The notes under the pieces: model-generated
The model's database searches: none
Seen by the model: the letters and a program-made list of their open reading frames with translations, nothing else
What the model was told of the DNA's origin: nothing
Shown here: piece by piece, positions 1-9,507 of the stretch
How the letters are laid out: the number at the start of each line of letters is the position of its first letter
Position numbering within the stretch: the stretch's first letter is position 1
Program-made: the position numbers and the translations under genes
DNA from: Bacteroidales bacterium
GTDB lineage: Bacteria; Bacteroidota; Bacteroidia; Bacteroidales; BM520
Length of the DNA stretch: 64,000 nt
Direction: 5' to 3'
Assembly (NCBI GenBank): GCA_031276035.1
Contig: JAISNV010000028.1
Span: 200,752-264,751, forward strand

Positions 1-136
1 ACTCAAAAAAATTTCAATACTACAAAAAAAGATAATAGCATTATTACCTCAAAAAGATACATTTTGTATAAAAGATAGCTACACTTTGTATCAATAACAG
101 AAACAGCATATTATTATATTTTTTATTACAAAACTA

Positions 137-144
137 TACTTTTG
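137..144 (+). promoter_or_regulatory. Bacteroidetes -7 box of the cadherin-like repeat gene
   Basis: TACTTTTG matches the Bacteroidetes primary-sigma -7 consensus TAnnTTTG and lies 51 bp before the start codon. No TTG element sits at the usual 19-21 bp upstream, so only half of the promoter is visible. The rest of 1-195 is AT-rich and I see no gene in it. Confidence 0.45.
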
Positions 145-195
145 CAAAATTTTTTGATTTTAACCAAATAATAATACTAATAATTTAACAATTAA

Positions 196-3100
196 ATGAT
201 TATGAAGAAATCAAGCTTTACACGTTTACTTTTAGTTATCACAACTATTCTATTAATTTGCACTAATGCTTATGCTGCAAATTACAATGTATCATCAAGT
301 AGTGCCGTCATTACTTCACCGGGTGCTCACACCATCACCGGTACAACCACTTCAAACACTATTGCTATTAACAATTCCTCGGCAAATGCAGTTTACAACA
401 TAACATTAAATGGTGTTAATATAAATGCGACGACATGGAATAGTTCTTTTACTATTACAAATAGTGCATCAAGTGCTATGACTGTTAACCTTATTGTTGT
501 TGGCAGTAATACTCTTATCGGCTACAATCACGGAGGAATTAAAACTGAAGCAGGAACAGTAAATATTGTATTTACAACTACCGGCACAGGAACTCTAACA
601 GTTGGATCACAATATTCCAGTACAGCTCCGCTTCAACAAGGTGGTGGAACACTAAATCCTTCTATAGGCGCCAATACTACTGCTACTGCAACTTTTGGCG
701 GCACATCAATGACTGTTAGTGCAGCTTTTACCGCTGCAATGCAAGCAAGTAATTATGGGAAAAATCTTGTTCTCACACTAAATTCTCAAAATTTAAGTTC
801 GGATGCCACTTTATCAAACTTAACAGTAAATTCAGGTACACTTACTCCCAGTTTCTCATCCAGTACATATACATATAATGTAACTGTAGGTTACAATGTA
901 AGTTCAATTACAATCGGAGCAACTGCAAATAATGCGAATGCGACGGTTGCAGGCGCTGGAACTAAAACCATATCTGTTGGTAACAACAGTTTTAATGTTA
1001 TTGTAACTGCCCAAGATAATAGTTATACTCAAACTTATACGGTTAATGTTTACCGCAAATCGAACGACGCCACTTTATCAACGCTTACGGTAAGTGAAGG
1101 CGCATTAACACCTTCGTTTACACCCGCAACATTTACATATAATGTTACCGTAGGATATGATATAAGCTCGCTTACGATCGGAGCAACCGCAAATAATTCC
1201 AATGCGACGGTTGCCGGCGCTGGAACTAAAACCATATCTGTTGGCAACAACAGTTTTAATGTTATTGTAACTGCCGAAGATAATAGTTATACTCAAACTT
1301 ATACGGTTAATGTTCACCGCAAATCGAACGATGCTACCTTATCCAATATAGCTTTAAGTTCGGGTATGCTTTTGCCGAACTTTACTTCTAATAATTTTAT
1401 ATATAGCGTAGAAGTGGTTTATGATATAGAAGAGCTTACTATTGCTGCTACAACAAATCACGCTAACGCAACAGTTTCAGGTGAAGGCATTAAAGTTTTG
1501 GCTATCGGCAACAATCTATTTTCACTTATAGTAACTGCGGAAGATAATAATTACACACATACTTATACGATTTTTGTACGTCGTTTATTGAATGATGCTA
1601 CTTTATCGGGAATAACCATCAACGAAGGCACACTTACACCGGTTTTCAATCCGAATACTTATGAATATAACGTAACTGTAGATTCCAATATAACTTCCAT
1701 TACAATCGGAGCAACTGCAAATGATAGCGGCGCATCGGTCGATGGTAACGGCACATATAATTTAGAGTACGGTGAAAATATTATCTATATTGTAGTAACC
1801 GCCGAAGACGGAACGGAATTAGTTTATGTTATCATTGTTTATCGCAAATCAAATGATGCTACTTTATCAACTCTTACAGTTAGTCAAGGTGAATTAACTC
1901 CCACCTTTGATCCCAATACTTATGAATACGATGTAACGGTTGTTTATGATGTAGAAGAACTTGACATTTTAGCAACTGCAAGCCATATCAATGCAACAGT
2001 CACAGGAATTGGCTCTAAAACTTTATCGGTTGGGGATAACAGTTTTAATATTATAGTAGAAGCGGAACATGATATCCATACTACAACTTATACTGTTAAC
2101 GTACGTCGTCAATCCAACGATGCAACATTATCAGACATAACAGTAAATCCGGGTACTTTATCGCCAACTTTTTCACCAACAATATTAAATTATACAGTAG
2201 AGGTTCCTTACGAAACAATTTTTATTGATATAATAGGTACGACCAACCATACAAATGCTATGGTAACAAATGCATCTCATTATCAATTATCTCTTGGAGA
2301 AAATGTGGTAACTTTGATGGTTACCTCCGAAGACGGTATTTCAACCGCAATATATACTATAACTGTAACAAGATTATTAAATAGTGATGCAAGTTTAAAG
2401 AGCATTTACATTAATAATGGCGTATTAGACCCTGCTTTCAACACACAAACATTCAGTTATACTGTTAATGTTCCGAATACTGTATCAAATATAACCGTCA
2501 CGGGTTCATCAAACTGTCCGTACGCTACAGTTGCCGGCAATATTACCAACTCGTCTATTAATGTTGGAAGTAACATATTTACTATTACTGTTACTGCACA
2601 GGATGAAGCTACTGAGTTAACCTATACAGTTACGGTAATAAAAGCTGCTAGTACAAATGCAAATCTTCAAAGTTTAATAGTAAGCGAAGGTTCATTAGTA
2701 CCGGGATTCAATGCTAATATTACCAACTACAGTATTAATCTGCCGAACGAGACTACAAGTATTTCAATTACAGGAACAGCAAATTACTCAGGCGCTTCTG
2801 TTAACGGTAATGTTACTAACGCTCCACTGTCAGTTGGCCAAAATACATTTACAATACAAGTAACTGCTGAGGATGGTACAACAACAAAAAATTATACAAT
2901 AAATGTTTATCGCAATCAAAATTCCGATGCAACTTTATCTGGTATAACAGTAAGTCAAGGTACATTAACTCCTACATTTAATTCTTCAACAACAAATTAT
3001 TTGTTAAATGTACCCAATGAAATAAGCACTATTACCATTACAGGCACAGCTAATAACAGCAATGCTACGGTTGCCGGCAATGTTACTAACGCTCCTATTT

Positions 3101-3936
3101 CTGTTGGGAAAAATATATTTGTAATTACAGTAACAGCTGAAAACGGTATAAATACAAAGAACTATACCATTGAGGTTGATCGTACTGCAAGCGCCGATGC
3201 AACTTTATCAAGTATAGTATTAAGTGAAGGCACATTAGCTCCTGCTTTTAGTCCTAATGTTACAACATATACGGTAAATCTTCCTAATTCCACAACAAAC
3301 ATCAGTATTACAGGCGCTTCTAATCATCCTGAAGCAATTGTTCAAGGTAATATTAATAATTTGCAATTAATTGAAGGTTTAAATACTGTAACATTATTAA
3401 TTATTGCGGAAAATCAATCAACAACACAAACCTATGTAATTAATATTTATCGTGAAGTAAGTCTATATTATACAATTTACTCAAATGTGTTTAATGGCGT
3501 CGGCGGAATAATTAATCCCGAAGGCATTCAAACTTATATAATGGGGAGTGATATTACTTATACAATAACACCGGATGACGGTTATTATATTTCAGAATTA
3601 TTGATAAATAATATTAATGTAGATGTTACTGATAATTACACCTTTACTAATGTTGTTGAGAATCATTCTATTGTAGTAAAATTCTTACCTGAGTTAGGAA
3701 TAGAAGATATGAATGAGATTGAAATCAAAGTATATCCGAATCCAGCAACTAATTATGTAATTATCGAATCTAAGGAAATTATTAATAGTGTTGTAATTTT
3801 CAACTCAACCGGCAAAAAGATTTTTGAAAATAGAAATATCGTAATGAATTCAATAAGAATTGATATTAATAATTATCCTACAGGGATCTATTATATAAAT
3901 ATTGACGGAGAAACTGAAAAGATGATTAAGAATTAA
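196..3936 (+). CDS. Secreted cadherin-like beta-sandwich repeat protein with T9SS sorting domain
   Basis: Large surface or secreted protein of 1246 residues. An N-terminal signal peptide ends near residue 27 (NAYA-A). After a unique region of about 200 residues come ten tandem repeats of about 85-90 residues, each opening with a variant of SDATLSxLTVSxGTLTPxF, the hallmark of the cadherin-like beta-sandwich family (PF12733). Then comes a short module with GGIINPEG and YTITPDDGYYI signatures, resembling InlB-type B repeats, and a C-terminal type A T9SS sorting domain beginning VYPNPATNYV. The product should therefore be exported by the type IX system and anchored on or released from the surface. 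Substrate or partner is unknown; adhesion is a guess from the fold. Met3 (202) is an alternative start. Repeats 1 and 2 are nearly identical in DNA, suggesting recent duplication. Confidence 0.88.
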   Translation: MIMKKSSFTRLLLVITTILLICTNAYAANYNVSSSSAVITSPGAHTITGTTTSNTIAINNSSANAVYNITLNGVNINATTWNSSFTITNSASSAMTVNLIVVGSNTLIGYNHGGIKTEAGTVNIVFTTTGTGTLTVGSQYSSTAPLQQGGGTLNPSIGANTTATATFGGTSMTVSAAFTAAMQASNYGKNLVLTLNSQNLSSDATLSNLTVNSGTLTPSFSSSTYTYNVTVGYNVSSITIGATANNANATVAGAGTKTISVGNNSFNVIVTAQDNSYTQTYTVNVYRKSNDATLSTLTVSEGALTPSFTPATFTYNVTVGYDISSLTIGATANNSNATVAGAGTKTISVGNNSFNVIVTAEDNSYTQTYTVNVHRKSNDATLSNIALSSGMLLPNFTSNNFIYSVEVVYDIEELTIAATTNHANATVSGEGIKVLAIGNNLFSLIVTAEDNNYTHTYTIFVRRLLNDATLSGITINEGTLTPVFNPNTYEYNVTVDSNITSITIGATANDSGASVDGNGTYNLEYGENIIYIVVTAEDGTELVYVIIVYRKSNDATLSTLTVSQGELTPTFDPNTYEYDVTVVYDVEELDILATASHINATVTGIGSKTLSVGDNSFNIIVEAEHDIHTTTYTVNVRRQSNDATLSDITVNPGTLSPTFSPTILNYTVEVPYETIFIDIIGTTNHTNAMVTNASHYQLSLGENVVTLMVTSEDGISTAIYTITVTRLLNSDASLKSIYINNGVLDPAFNTQTFSYTVNVPNTVSNITVTGSSNCPYATVAGNITNSSINVGSNIFTITVTAQDEATELTYTVTVIKAASTNANLQSLIVSEGSLVPGFNANITNYSINLPNETTSISITGTANYSGASVNGNVTNAPLSVGQNTFTIQVTAEDGTTTKNYTINVYRNQNSDATLSGITVSQGTLTPTFNSSTTNYLLNVPNEISTITITGTANNSNATVAGNVTNAPISVGKNIFVITVTAENGINTKNYTIEVDRTASADATLSSIVLSEGTLAPAFSPNVTTYTVNLPNSTTNISITGASNHPEAIVQGNINNLQLIEGLNTVTLLIIAENQSTTQTYVINIYREVSLYYTIYSNVFNGVGGIINPEGIQTYIMGSDITYTITPDDGYYISELLINNINVDVTDNYTFTNVVENHSIVVKFLPELGIEDMNEIEIKVYPNPATNYVIIESKEIINSVVIFNSTGKKIFENRNIVMNSIRIDINNYPTGIYYINIDGETEKMIKN
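940..1335 (+). repeat. Near-identical 264-bp tandem repeat inside the cadherin-like gene
   Basis: The DNA from about 940 and from about 1204 is almost identical for some 130 bp (for example GCGACGGTTGC, then AACAACAGTTTTAATG), differing at only a few positions. The period is exactly 264 bp or 88 codons, matching one protein repeat. Later repeats are much more diverged, so this pair is either recently duplicated or homogenised by recombination. Confidence 0.8.
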
Positions 3937-3991
3937 TTAAACAGAAATAAATAAGGTAATATTTTTACATCTTGCATAAAGATGTGCATTT

Positions 3992-4022
3992 AAAAGGCTG
4001 CCTTTCGGACAGCCTTTTTTGT
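3992..4022 (+). terminator. Rho-independent terminator after the repeat protein
   Basis: Stem AAAGGCTG (3993-4000) pairs with CAGCCTTT (4010-4017) around a CCTTTCGGA loop and is followed by a T run. It lies about 55 bp after the stop codon at 3936. Farther on in the same 332-bp gap are a perfect palindrome CCGATATCGG (4042-4051) and two more hairpins. Confidence 0.85.
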
Positions 4023-4175
4023 TTATCTGATTTTTGTTAAACCGATATCGGCTTTACTAAAATGACGAATTAGCTTTTCGATCCGTTTTTATCTTCTGGC
4101 CAAATATAAAACATTTAAAAAGCAATAACTAAACATTAGATAAATAATAAAATAACCGAAAATTACACAAAATAA

Positions 4176-4203
4176 AAAGCGACCGTCTTTCGACAGTCGC
4201 TTT
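4176..4203. terminator. Hairpin, probably a second or bidirectional terminator
   Basis: AAAGCGAC (4176-4183) pairs with GTCGCTTT (4196-4203), with a further GTC/GAC pairing around TTTC. It has A runs on one side and T on the other, so it could stop transcripts from either direction between the convergent repeat-protein gene and dnaK. Confidence 0.6.
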
Positions 4204-4214
4204 ATTAATTTACA

Positions 4215-4250
4215 TAAAAAAGCACCGCAATAAAAAACTACGGTGCTTTT
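4215..4250 (-). terminator. Terminator of dnaK
   Basis: Inverted repeat AAAAGCACCG / CGGTGCTTTT with a 13-base loop lies just past the dnaK stop codon. On the minus strand the stem is followed by T residues. Confidence 0.8.
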
Positions 4251-4268
4251 TAAAAAACTAAAATTTAT

Positions 4269-6176
4269 TTATTTCACTTCTTCGAAGTCAACATCTTGTA
4301 CATCATCTGTATTGTTATCACCGGATGAGTAAGCTTGTCCTGCATCGTTAGCGCCAGCATCTTGTTGCTGATTTTGTGATGCTTTATACATATCCTCACT
4401 TGCAGCGTGCCATGCATTATTTATTTTCTCCATAGCAGCATCAATTGCACTGAGGTTTTTGTTCTTATGAGCTTCTTTTAACTCTTCAAGAGCAGATTCA
4501 ATCGGAGCCTTTTTATCAGCCGGTAATTTATCACCAAACTCTTTCAGTTGTTTTTCAGTTTGAAAAATCATAGAATCGGCAGAGTTAATTTTATCTACTT
4601 CTTCTTTTTGCTTTTTATCAGCTTCGGCATTAGCTTCAGCTTCGGCTTTCATCTTTTTAATTTCGTCTTCAGACAAACCGGAAGAAGCTTCAATTCTAAT
4701 GTTTTGTGATTTACCGGTACCTTTATCTTTAGCAGTAACATTAAGAATACCGTTGGCATCAATATCAAATGATACTTCAATCTGAGGTATTCCTCTCGGA
4801 GCAGGAGCGATTCCGTCTAAATGGAATCTGCCTATACTTTTGTTTTGAGCTGCCATTGGTCTTTCGCCTTGGAGAACATGTATCTCTACAGCAGGTTGAT
4901 TATCTGCAGCAGTAGAAAATGTTTCGGATTTTCTTGTAGGAATAGTAGTGTTTGCATCAATTAATCTTGTAAACACACCGCCTAAAGTTTCAATTCCGAG
5001 TGAAAGCGGAGTAACATCAAGAAGTAAAACATCGTTTACTTCACCTGTTAATACACCACCTTGAATAGCTGCACCGATTGCAACAACTTCATCAGGATTT
5101 ACTCCTTTTGAAGGAGCTTTTCCGAAGAAATCTTCAACAACTTTCTGAATAGCAGGAATACGTGTAGAACCACCGACTAAAATAACATCATTAATATCAC
5201 TTGTTTTATATCCTGCATCTTGCAAAGCTTTTTTACAAGGTTCAATTGTTCTACGAATTAAATTATCAGCCAATTGTTCAAACTTAGCTCTTGTTAAAGT
5301 TTTAACTAAGTGTTTAGGAATACCGTCAACAGGCATTATATAAGGCAGATTAATTTCTGTTGAATTTGTACTTGATAATTCTATCTTTGCTTTTTCCGCA
5401 GCTTCTTTCAACCTTTGCATAGCCATAGGATCTTTATGAAGATCTATACCTTCGTCTTTTTTAAATTCATCCGCAAGCCAATCAATAATAACGTGATCAA
5501 AATCATCGCCACCGAGATGAGTATCGCCATTAGTAGATTTTACTTCAAATACACCGTCACCGAGTTCAAGTATAGAAATATCGAAAGTACCGCCACCAAG
5601 GTCGAATACTGCAATTTTTTCATCATTACTTTTTTTATCAAGACCATAAGCCAATGCGGCGGCAGTCGGTTCATTAATAATTCTACGGACTGTCAGACCT
5701 GCAATTTCGCCTGCTTCTTTAGTAGCCTGGCGTTGTGAATCGCTAAAATAAGCCGGGACTGTAATAACAGCTTCCGTAACTTCTTGGCCAAGATAATCTT
5801 CAGCAGTTTTTTTCATTTTTTGAAGAATCATTGCAGATATTTCTTGAGGTGTATATTTTCTATCATCAATAACAATTCTCGGAGTATCATTATCTCCTTT
5901 TACAACTCCATACGGTAACCTTTTAATTTCTTTATCCAATTTACTAAAATTTTCACCCATTAAACGTTTAATAGAATAAATAGTTTTCGTTGGATTAGTA
6001 ATAGCCTGACGTTTTGCAGGGTCACCTACTTTTCTTTCACCGTTATCGGTAAAAGCAACAATAGAAGGGGTTGTGCGTTTTCCTTCTGAATTCGGAATGA
6101 TAACAGGTTCATTACCTTCCATTACGGCAACACAAGAATTTGTTGTGCCTAAGTCAATACCAATAATTTTTCCCAT
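4269..6176 (-). CDS. dnaK: Chaperone protein DnaK (Hsp70)
   Basis: ATP-dependent cytosolic Hsp70 chaperone that binds exposed hydrophobic segments of unfolded clients and works with DnaJ and GrpE. At 635 residues it has normal length. The nucleotide-binding domain opens with GIDLGTTNS (residues 6-14) and contains [18 protein letters not shown] and [14 protein letters not shown]; the linker [18 protein letters not shown] leads into the substrate-binding domain; a glutamine/asparagine-rich tail ends in [10 protein letters not shown]. Neither dnaJ nor grpE is adjacent. The gene seems monocistronic, with its own terminator. An inverted repeat about 90-115 bp upstream shares a 12-base word with the hsp20 upstream region and is a candidate heat-shock control site. 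Confidence 0.98.
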   Translation of the reverse strand: MGKIIGIDLGTTNSCVAVMEGNEPVIIPNSEGKRTTPSIVAFTDNGERKVGDPAKRQAITNPTKTIYSIKRLMGENFSKLDKEIKRLPYGVVKGDNDTPRIVIDDRKYTPQEISAMILQKMKKTAEDYLGQEVTEAVITVPAYFSDSQRQATKEAGEIAGLTVRRIINEPTAAALAYGLDKKSNDEKIAVFDLGGGTFDISILELGDGVFEVKSTNGDTHLGGDDFDHVIIDWLADEFKKDEGIDLHKDPMAMQRLKEAAEKAKIELSSTNSTEINLPYIMPVDGIPKHLVKTLTRAKFEQLADNLIRRTIEPCKKALQDAGYKTSDINDVILVGGSTRIPAIQKVVEDFFGKAPSKGVNPDEVVAIGAAIQGGVLTGEVNDVLLLDVTPLSLGIETLGGVFTRLIDANTTIPTRKSETFSTAADNQPAVEIHVLQGERPMAAQNKSIGRFHLDGIAPAPRGIPQIEVSFDIDANGILNVTAKDKGTGKSQNIRIEASSGLSEDEIKKMKAEAEANAEADKKQKEEVDKINSADSMIFQTEKQLKEFGDKLPADKKAPIESALEELKEAHKNKNLSAIDAAMEKINNAWHAASEDMYKASQNQQQDAGANDAGQAYSSGDNNTDDVQDVDFEEVK

Positions 6177-6263
6177 AATATTATATTTTTAATTTATTAT
6201 CTAATTTTAAATTTTACTATGGGAAAAACAACTATCGTGCCAGTACAAAAAATGTTAAACTTT

Positions 6264-6291
6264 CATGACAAAACGACAGAATGTTGTCATG
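6264..6291. promoter_or_regulatory. Inverted repeat upstream of dnaK, putative heat-shock operator
   Basis: Perfect 8-bp arms CATGACAA (6264-6271) and TTGTCATG (6284-6291) are separated by 12 bp. The word GACAAAACGACA (6267-6278) recurs at 38647-38658 upstream of hsp20. The site is not a CIRCE element. No TAnnTTTG box could be found between it and dnaK. Regulatory role is inferred from position and the shared word. Confidence 0.5.
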
Positions 6292-6320
6292 TTACAATAA
6301 ATAGAAACAGAGGGGATTTA

Positions 6321-7382
6321 TTAGAATGTACTGAATTTCAGACCATCATATTCATATCCGTCGTAAAGAACCGCTTTTGTAGCATCGCTAAAAACACACT
6401 GATACCGGTAAGCTATACGGGAGGTAATTAAGCCTAAGCCATTTTCTACATTTGTATAATTAGGAACGTCCTGATTTAATCCGGTTGACATATTCGCCAT
6501 TGACAAATATTCATAGTAAGCCTTACCGGCGCTTTTAAAAATCAATGTAAAATAATCAAGGCGTCTTTTGTCCACAGCATCTTCTTGTGTTTGATCGGAA
6601 TAAAGTACCGATCTCAACATCATGCTAAAGAATGATGCGCTTTGTATATCTTTTGTAATCCTTCCATTGGTCAGATTTTCATTTGCATTTGTTACCGAAA
6701 ACAAATTATTCCAGGGTATAATTCGTCTTATAGTATCTCCATTTTTTAATAATTCCGAAATAATAATTTCAGCACTGACATTTGTATAATATCCATTAGT
6801 AATAGTATCCCATGTAATAGATTGCTTATGGTCTTTACTGCTTAAAAATGATACAGTTCCCGGATCACCGGATGTCGGGTTAAATACAGGAAGTCTTAAA
6901 TTCATTGTTTCACTTACTAAAGGTATAGTAGCGCCAACTTCCTCACCGGAATTATTTAGTATTCTTACTTTATATGTATATGAATTTTTAGATGGATATG
7001 TAGTGTAAAGAGCATCTAATTCATTATATGTAACCGCTGCATATACAGTTTGATACGGGCTGTAGAAAATACCGCTGTCTTTATTGTCAATTTCTACCGG
7101 CTCAAAATCAAATATTTTTACTAATGTCCCATTATTATATTTTTCAAGCGTAACCGATATATTCTCATATTCAGATGAATCTCTAATTCCGGCCAAAGTA
7201 AGAATATTGTCATTAGCTAAAAATGCTTTTGTTACTTTTATGTATGATATTGAATCGTTATGGTCTAAAAAAGTATAAACTACAGTTGTCTCTTCCCAAT
7301 CAGTTGCTAAGTTTATTGAATTATCACATGAGGAGAAAAAAAGTAATAAGGTCAGAATTAGCACAATATTTATGTTTTTCAT
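6321..7382 (-). CDS. Putative outer-membrane lipoprotein, DUF4249-like
   Basis: 353 residues. A hydrophobic N-terminus ends in the lipobox-like FFSSC, with cysteine about residue 19, so the protein is likely lipidated by the Lgt/Lsp route. The body is beta-rich and ends with a region containing TGLNQDVPNYTNVENGLGLITSR, which resembles the C-terminal part of Bacteroidetes DUF4249-type lipoproteins. The assignment to that family is weak and from memory of sequence pattern only. No enzymatic motif is visible and the function is unknown. It lies upstream of dnaK on the same strand but is separated from it by 144 bp containing a separate control element. A promoter box TATCTTTG lies just before it. 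Confidence 0.75.
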   Translation of the reverse strand: MKNINIVLILTLLLFFSSCDNSINLATDWEETTVVYTFLDHNDSISYIKVTKAFLANDNILTLAGIRDSSEYENISVTLEKYNNGTLVKIFDFEPVEIDNKDSGIFYSPYQTVYAAVTYNELDALYTTYPSKNSYTYKVRILNNSGEEVGATIPLVSETMNLRLPVFNPTSGDPGTVSFLSSKDHKQSITWDTITNGYYTNVSAEIIISELLKNGDTIRRIIPWNNLFSVTNANENLTNGRITKDIQSASFFSMMLRSVLYSDQTQEDAVDKRRLDYFTLIFKSAGKAYYEYLSMANMSTGLNQDVPNYTNVENGLGLITSRIAYRYQCVFSDATKAVLYDGYEYDGLKFSTF

Positions 7383-7405
7383 CTTAAATGAATTTATATA
7401 ACTTG

Positions 7406-7434
7406 CAAAGATAATATTTTAATTGAGAAATCAA
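7406..7434 (-). promoter_or_regulatory. Promoter of the DUF4249-like lipoprotein
   Basis: On the minus strand, TATCTTTG (7413-7406) follows a TTG at 7434-7432 with 18 bp between them. This is close to the Bacteroidetes TTG-N19-21-TAnnTTTG pattern and 24 bp upstream of the start codon. Confidence 0.55.
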
Positions 7435-7533
7435 AAAATGTCATTTTGTTATTTGATAAATTAGACTTTGGAAATTAAAATAATAACTTAATCTATGAAA
7501 CAGTTACATTAAAATGATTAAACATCTTTTATA

Positions 7534-8157
7534 TTATCTTATCCTTCTTTCAATATAATCATTAATATATTCAGCTGTTTCTTGTATTCCAAGCAAAGAA
7601 GTATCTATCAGTAAATGATATGACTCCGCGGCACCCCATTTTTTGTCTGTAAATTTTGCATAATATGCCGATCTGGATTTATCTCCTTTAGAAATAAGTT
7701 TTTCAACTTTCGACTCTTCGATATTTAGTTTTCCGGAAAGATTTTTAATACGGAATTCTTTAGGGGCAAAACAAAAGATATTGATACATTCTGCCGTATC
7801 TCTTAAAATATAATCCGCACACCTTCCGATAAATATGGCATTACTATCTTCAGAAAGTTTTTTCATAACATCGGAATGAATTTTGAAAAGATATTCTTCC
7901 GAAATTACGGTAGGCGTACTATTTATATTTATTGAACCGCTTGTTCCAGGGAAATAATCAAACAAAGGTGAAGTGATTATTGATCTTTTTTCATCATAAG
8001 CTTCAAACAATTCTTCCGAAAATCCGCTTTTGATAGCTGCCATTTTAATCAACTCATTATCATAAAAATTCCATTTCAATTTCGAAGCCAGAAGCTTTCC
8101 TATTTCATGGCCGCCCGAGCCAACGCTTCTTCCGATGTTTATTGCAAAATTTTTCAT
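7534..8157 (-). CDS. Cytidylate kinase-like family protein
   Basis: A 207-residue protein of the cytidylate kinase-like family (PF13189), P-loop kinases related to CMP kinase and common in anaerobes. The N-terminal nucleotide-binding loop reads INIGRSVGSGGHEIGKLLA (residues 7-25), followed by FYDNELIKMAA and, mid-protein, the typical IFIGRCADYIL segment. The substrate of this subfamily is not established, so a CMP kinase activity should not be assumed. It is transcribed divergently from the MATE exporter, with the two promoters packed into 60 bp. Confidence 0.85.
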   Translation of the reverse strand: MKNFAINIGRSVGSGGHEIGKLLASKLKWNFYDNELIKMAAIKSGFSEELFEAYDEKRSIITSPLFDYFPGTSGSININSTPTVISEEYLFKIHSDVMKKLSEDSNAIFIGRCADYILRDTAECINIFCFAPKEFRIKNLSGKLNIEESKVEKLISKGDKSRSAYYAKFTDKKWGAAESYHLLIDTSLLGIQETAEYINDYIERRIR

Positions 8158-8182
8158 CTTGAGTCAATATTAATAATCATTG

Positions 8183-8199
8183 CAAATATACTATTTTTG
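8183..8199. promoter_or_regulatory. Back-to-back -7 boxes of the kinase-like and MATE genes
   Basis: The minus-strand box TATATTTG (8190-8183) serves the kinase-like gene and the plus-strand box TATTTTTG (8192-8199) serves the MATE gene. They are separated by one base, so the two polymerases would compete. The plus box fixes the MATE start: transcription would begin after about 8204, excluding in-frame ATG codons farther upstream. Confidence 0.55.
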
Positions 8200-8217
8200 C
8201 AAAACGAAAAAAATATT

Positions 8218-9507
8218 TTGAATAAGAAAATTTTAAATCTTGCAATTCCCAATATCATTACTAATATAACAGTTCCGTTATTAGGAATGGTTGATCTCGC
8301 TATTGTAGGGCATATAGGCGACGAAAAGCATATCGGAGCAATTGCTCTGGGAACAATGATTTTTAATTTAATTTATTGGAATTTTGGTTTTTTAAGGATG
8401 GGTACAAGCGGATTCACCGCGCAAGCTTACGGAGCAAACGACACAAAAGAAGCTCTGAGAATTCTGGTTCGCGGGTGTGCCATTGCAATTGCTATCGCGT
8501 TTTTTCTGATATTATTACAATCGCCGATCGGTTGGTTATCCGGAAAATTAATTAAAGGTACGGAAGAAACAATAAATTTAGCTCTAAGTTATTTTTATAT
8601 TCGTATTTGGGCAGCTCCGGCAACACTCGGACTTTATGTTCTAAAAGGCTGGTTTATCGGAATGCAGAATGCTAAATATCCGATGATTACTGCAATCACC
8701 TTAAATATTGTGAATATTGTCTTCAGTTTAATCTTTGCCGTGCATTTAAAAATGGGAATCAGAGGGGTTGCTATAGGAACGGTTTTGGCACAGTATAGCG
8801 GATTAATAATAGCAATAATTCTTTGGTTTAAGAAATACGGTGAATTAAAAAAAGATATCGATTTAAAATCCAGTTTAAACCTGAAAGCAATGAAAGCATT
8901 CTTTAAAGTGAATGGCGATATTTTCTTCAGAACTTTATGTTTAGTTGCGGTCTTTACTTTTATTCCCGCAATCTCCGCATCTATGGGCGACAGGATTTTA
9001 GCGGTAAACACATTGCTTATGCAGCTTTTTACTCTTTTCTCTTATATAATGGACGGATTTGCATACGCCGGAGAAGCTTTGGTCGGAAAGTATGTCGGTG
9101 CAAAAGATAATACATCTTTGCAGAAATCTATAAGGTTGCTATTGCGATGGGGATTCATTATTACCGCAGCATTTACGATTATTTATCTTTTCTGGGGAAG
9201 AAATATTTTATCGTTATTAACTAATAATAAAGATATTATTGATTCTGCTATGGAATATATTGTTTGGAGTTTATTGGTTCCTATTTGCGGATTTGCTGCT
9301 TTTTTATTCGATGGAATTTACATCGGAGCAACTGCATCCAAAACAATGAGAAATACTATGTATATTGCTACGACTATATTTTTCGGATTATATTTTCTTT
9401 TAATCAATCCTTTAGGAAACAATGGTTTATGGATAGCATTTTTGTTTTATTTAGCTTTCAGAGGCGGATTGCTATGGATTATGTCAACAAAAAGAATTAA
9501 AGTTTAA
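8218..9507 (+). CDS. MATE family efflux transporter
   Basis: A polytopic inner-membrane exporter of the MATE/DinF type that uses an ion gradient to expel cationic drugs or metabolites. Twelve hydrophobic segments can be traced, beginning with IPNIITNITVPLLGMVDLAIVGHIG and including the internally repeated second half. An upstream in-frame ATG at 8107 would overlap the neighbouring gene and lie before the -7 box, so I choose TTG at 8218, which gives the family-typical beginning (M)NKKILNLAIPNI and about 429 residues. It is followed without a gap by trmN6 and probably co-transcribed with it. The substrate cannot be told from sequence. Confidence 0.9.
   Translation: MNKKILNLAIPNIITNITVPLLGMVDLAIVGHIGDEKHIGAIALGTMIFNLIYWNFGFLRMGTSGFTAQAYGANDTKEALRILVRGCAIAIAIAFFLILLQSPIGWLSGKLIKGTEETINLALSYFYIRIWAAPATLGLYVLKGWFIGMQNAKYPMITAITLNIVNIVFSLIFAVHLKMGIRGVAIGTVLAQYSGLIIAIILWFKKYGELKKDIDLKSSLNLKAMKAFFKVNGDIFFRTLCLVAVFTFIPAISASMGDRILAVNTLLMQLFTLFSYIMDGFAYAGEALVGKYVGAKDNTSLQKSIRLLLRWGFIITAAFTIIYLFWGRNILSLLTNNKDIIDSAMEYIVWSLLVPICGFAAFLFDGIYIGATASKTMRNTMYIATTIFFGLYFLLINPLGNNGLWIAFLFYLAFRGGLLWIMSTKRIKV

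Noticed and set aside
1..195. End of an upstream gene or an RNA at the left edge
   Set aside because: AT-rich sequence without a sustained frame, stem or tRNA-like fold; only a -7 box is visible.
940..3300. CRISPR-like or satellite array
   Set aside because: The repeats are in-frame protein repeats of about 88 codons inside a single open gene.
6264..6291. CIRCE (HrcA) element upstream of dnaK
   Set aside because: The repeat lacks the TTAGCACTC/GAGTGCTAA arms; only a different inverted repeat is present.
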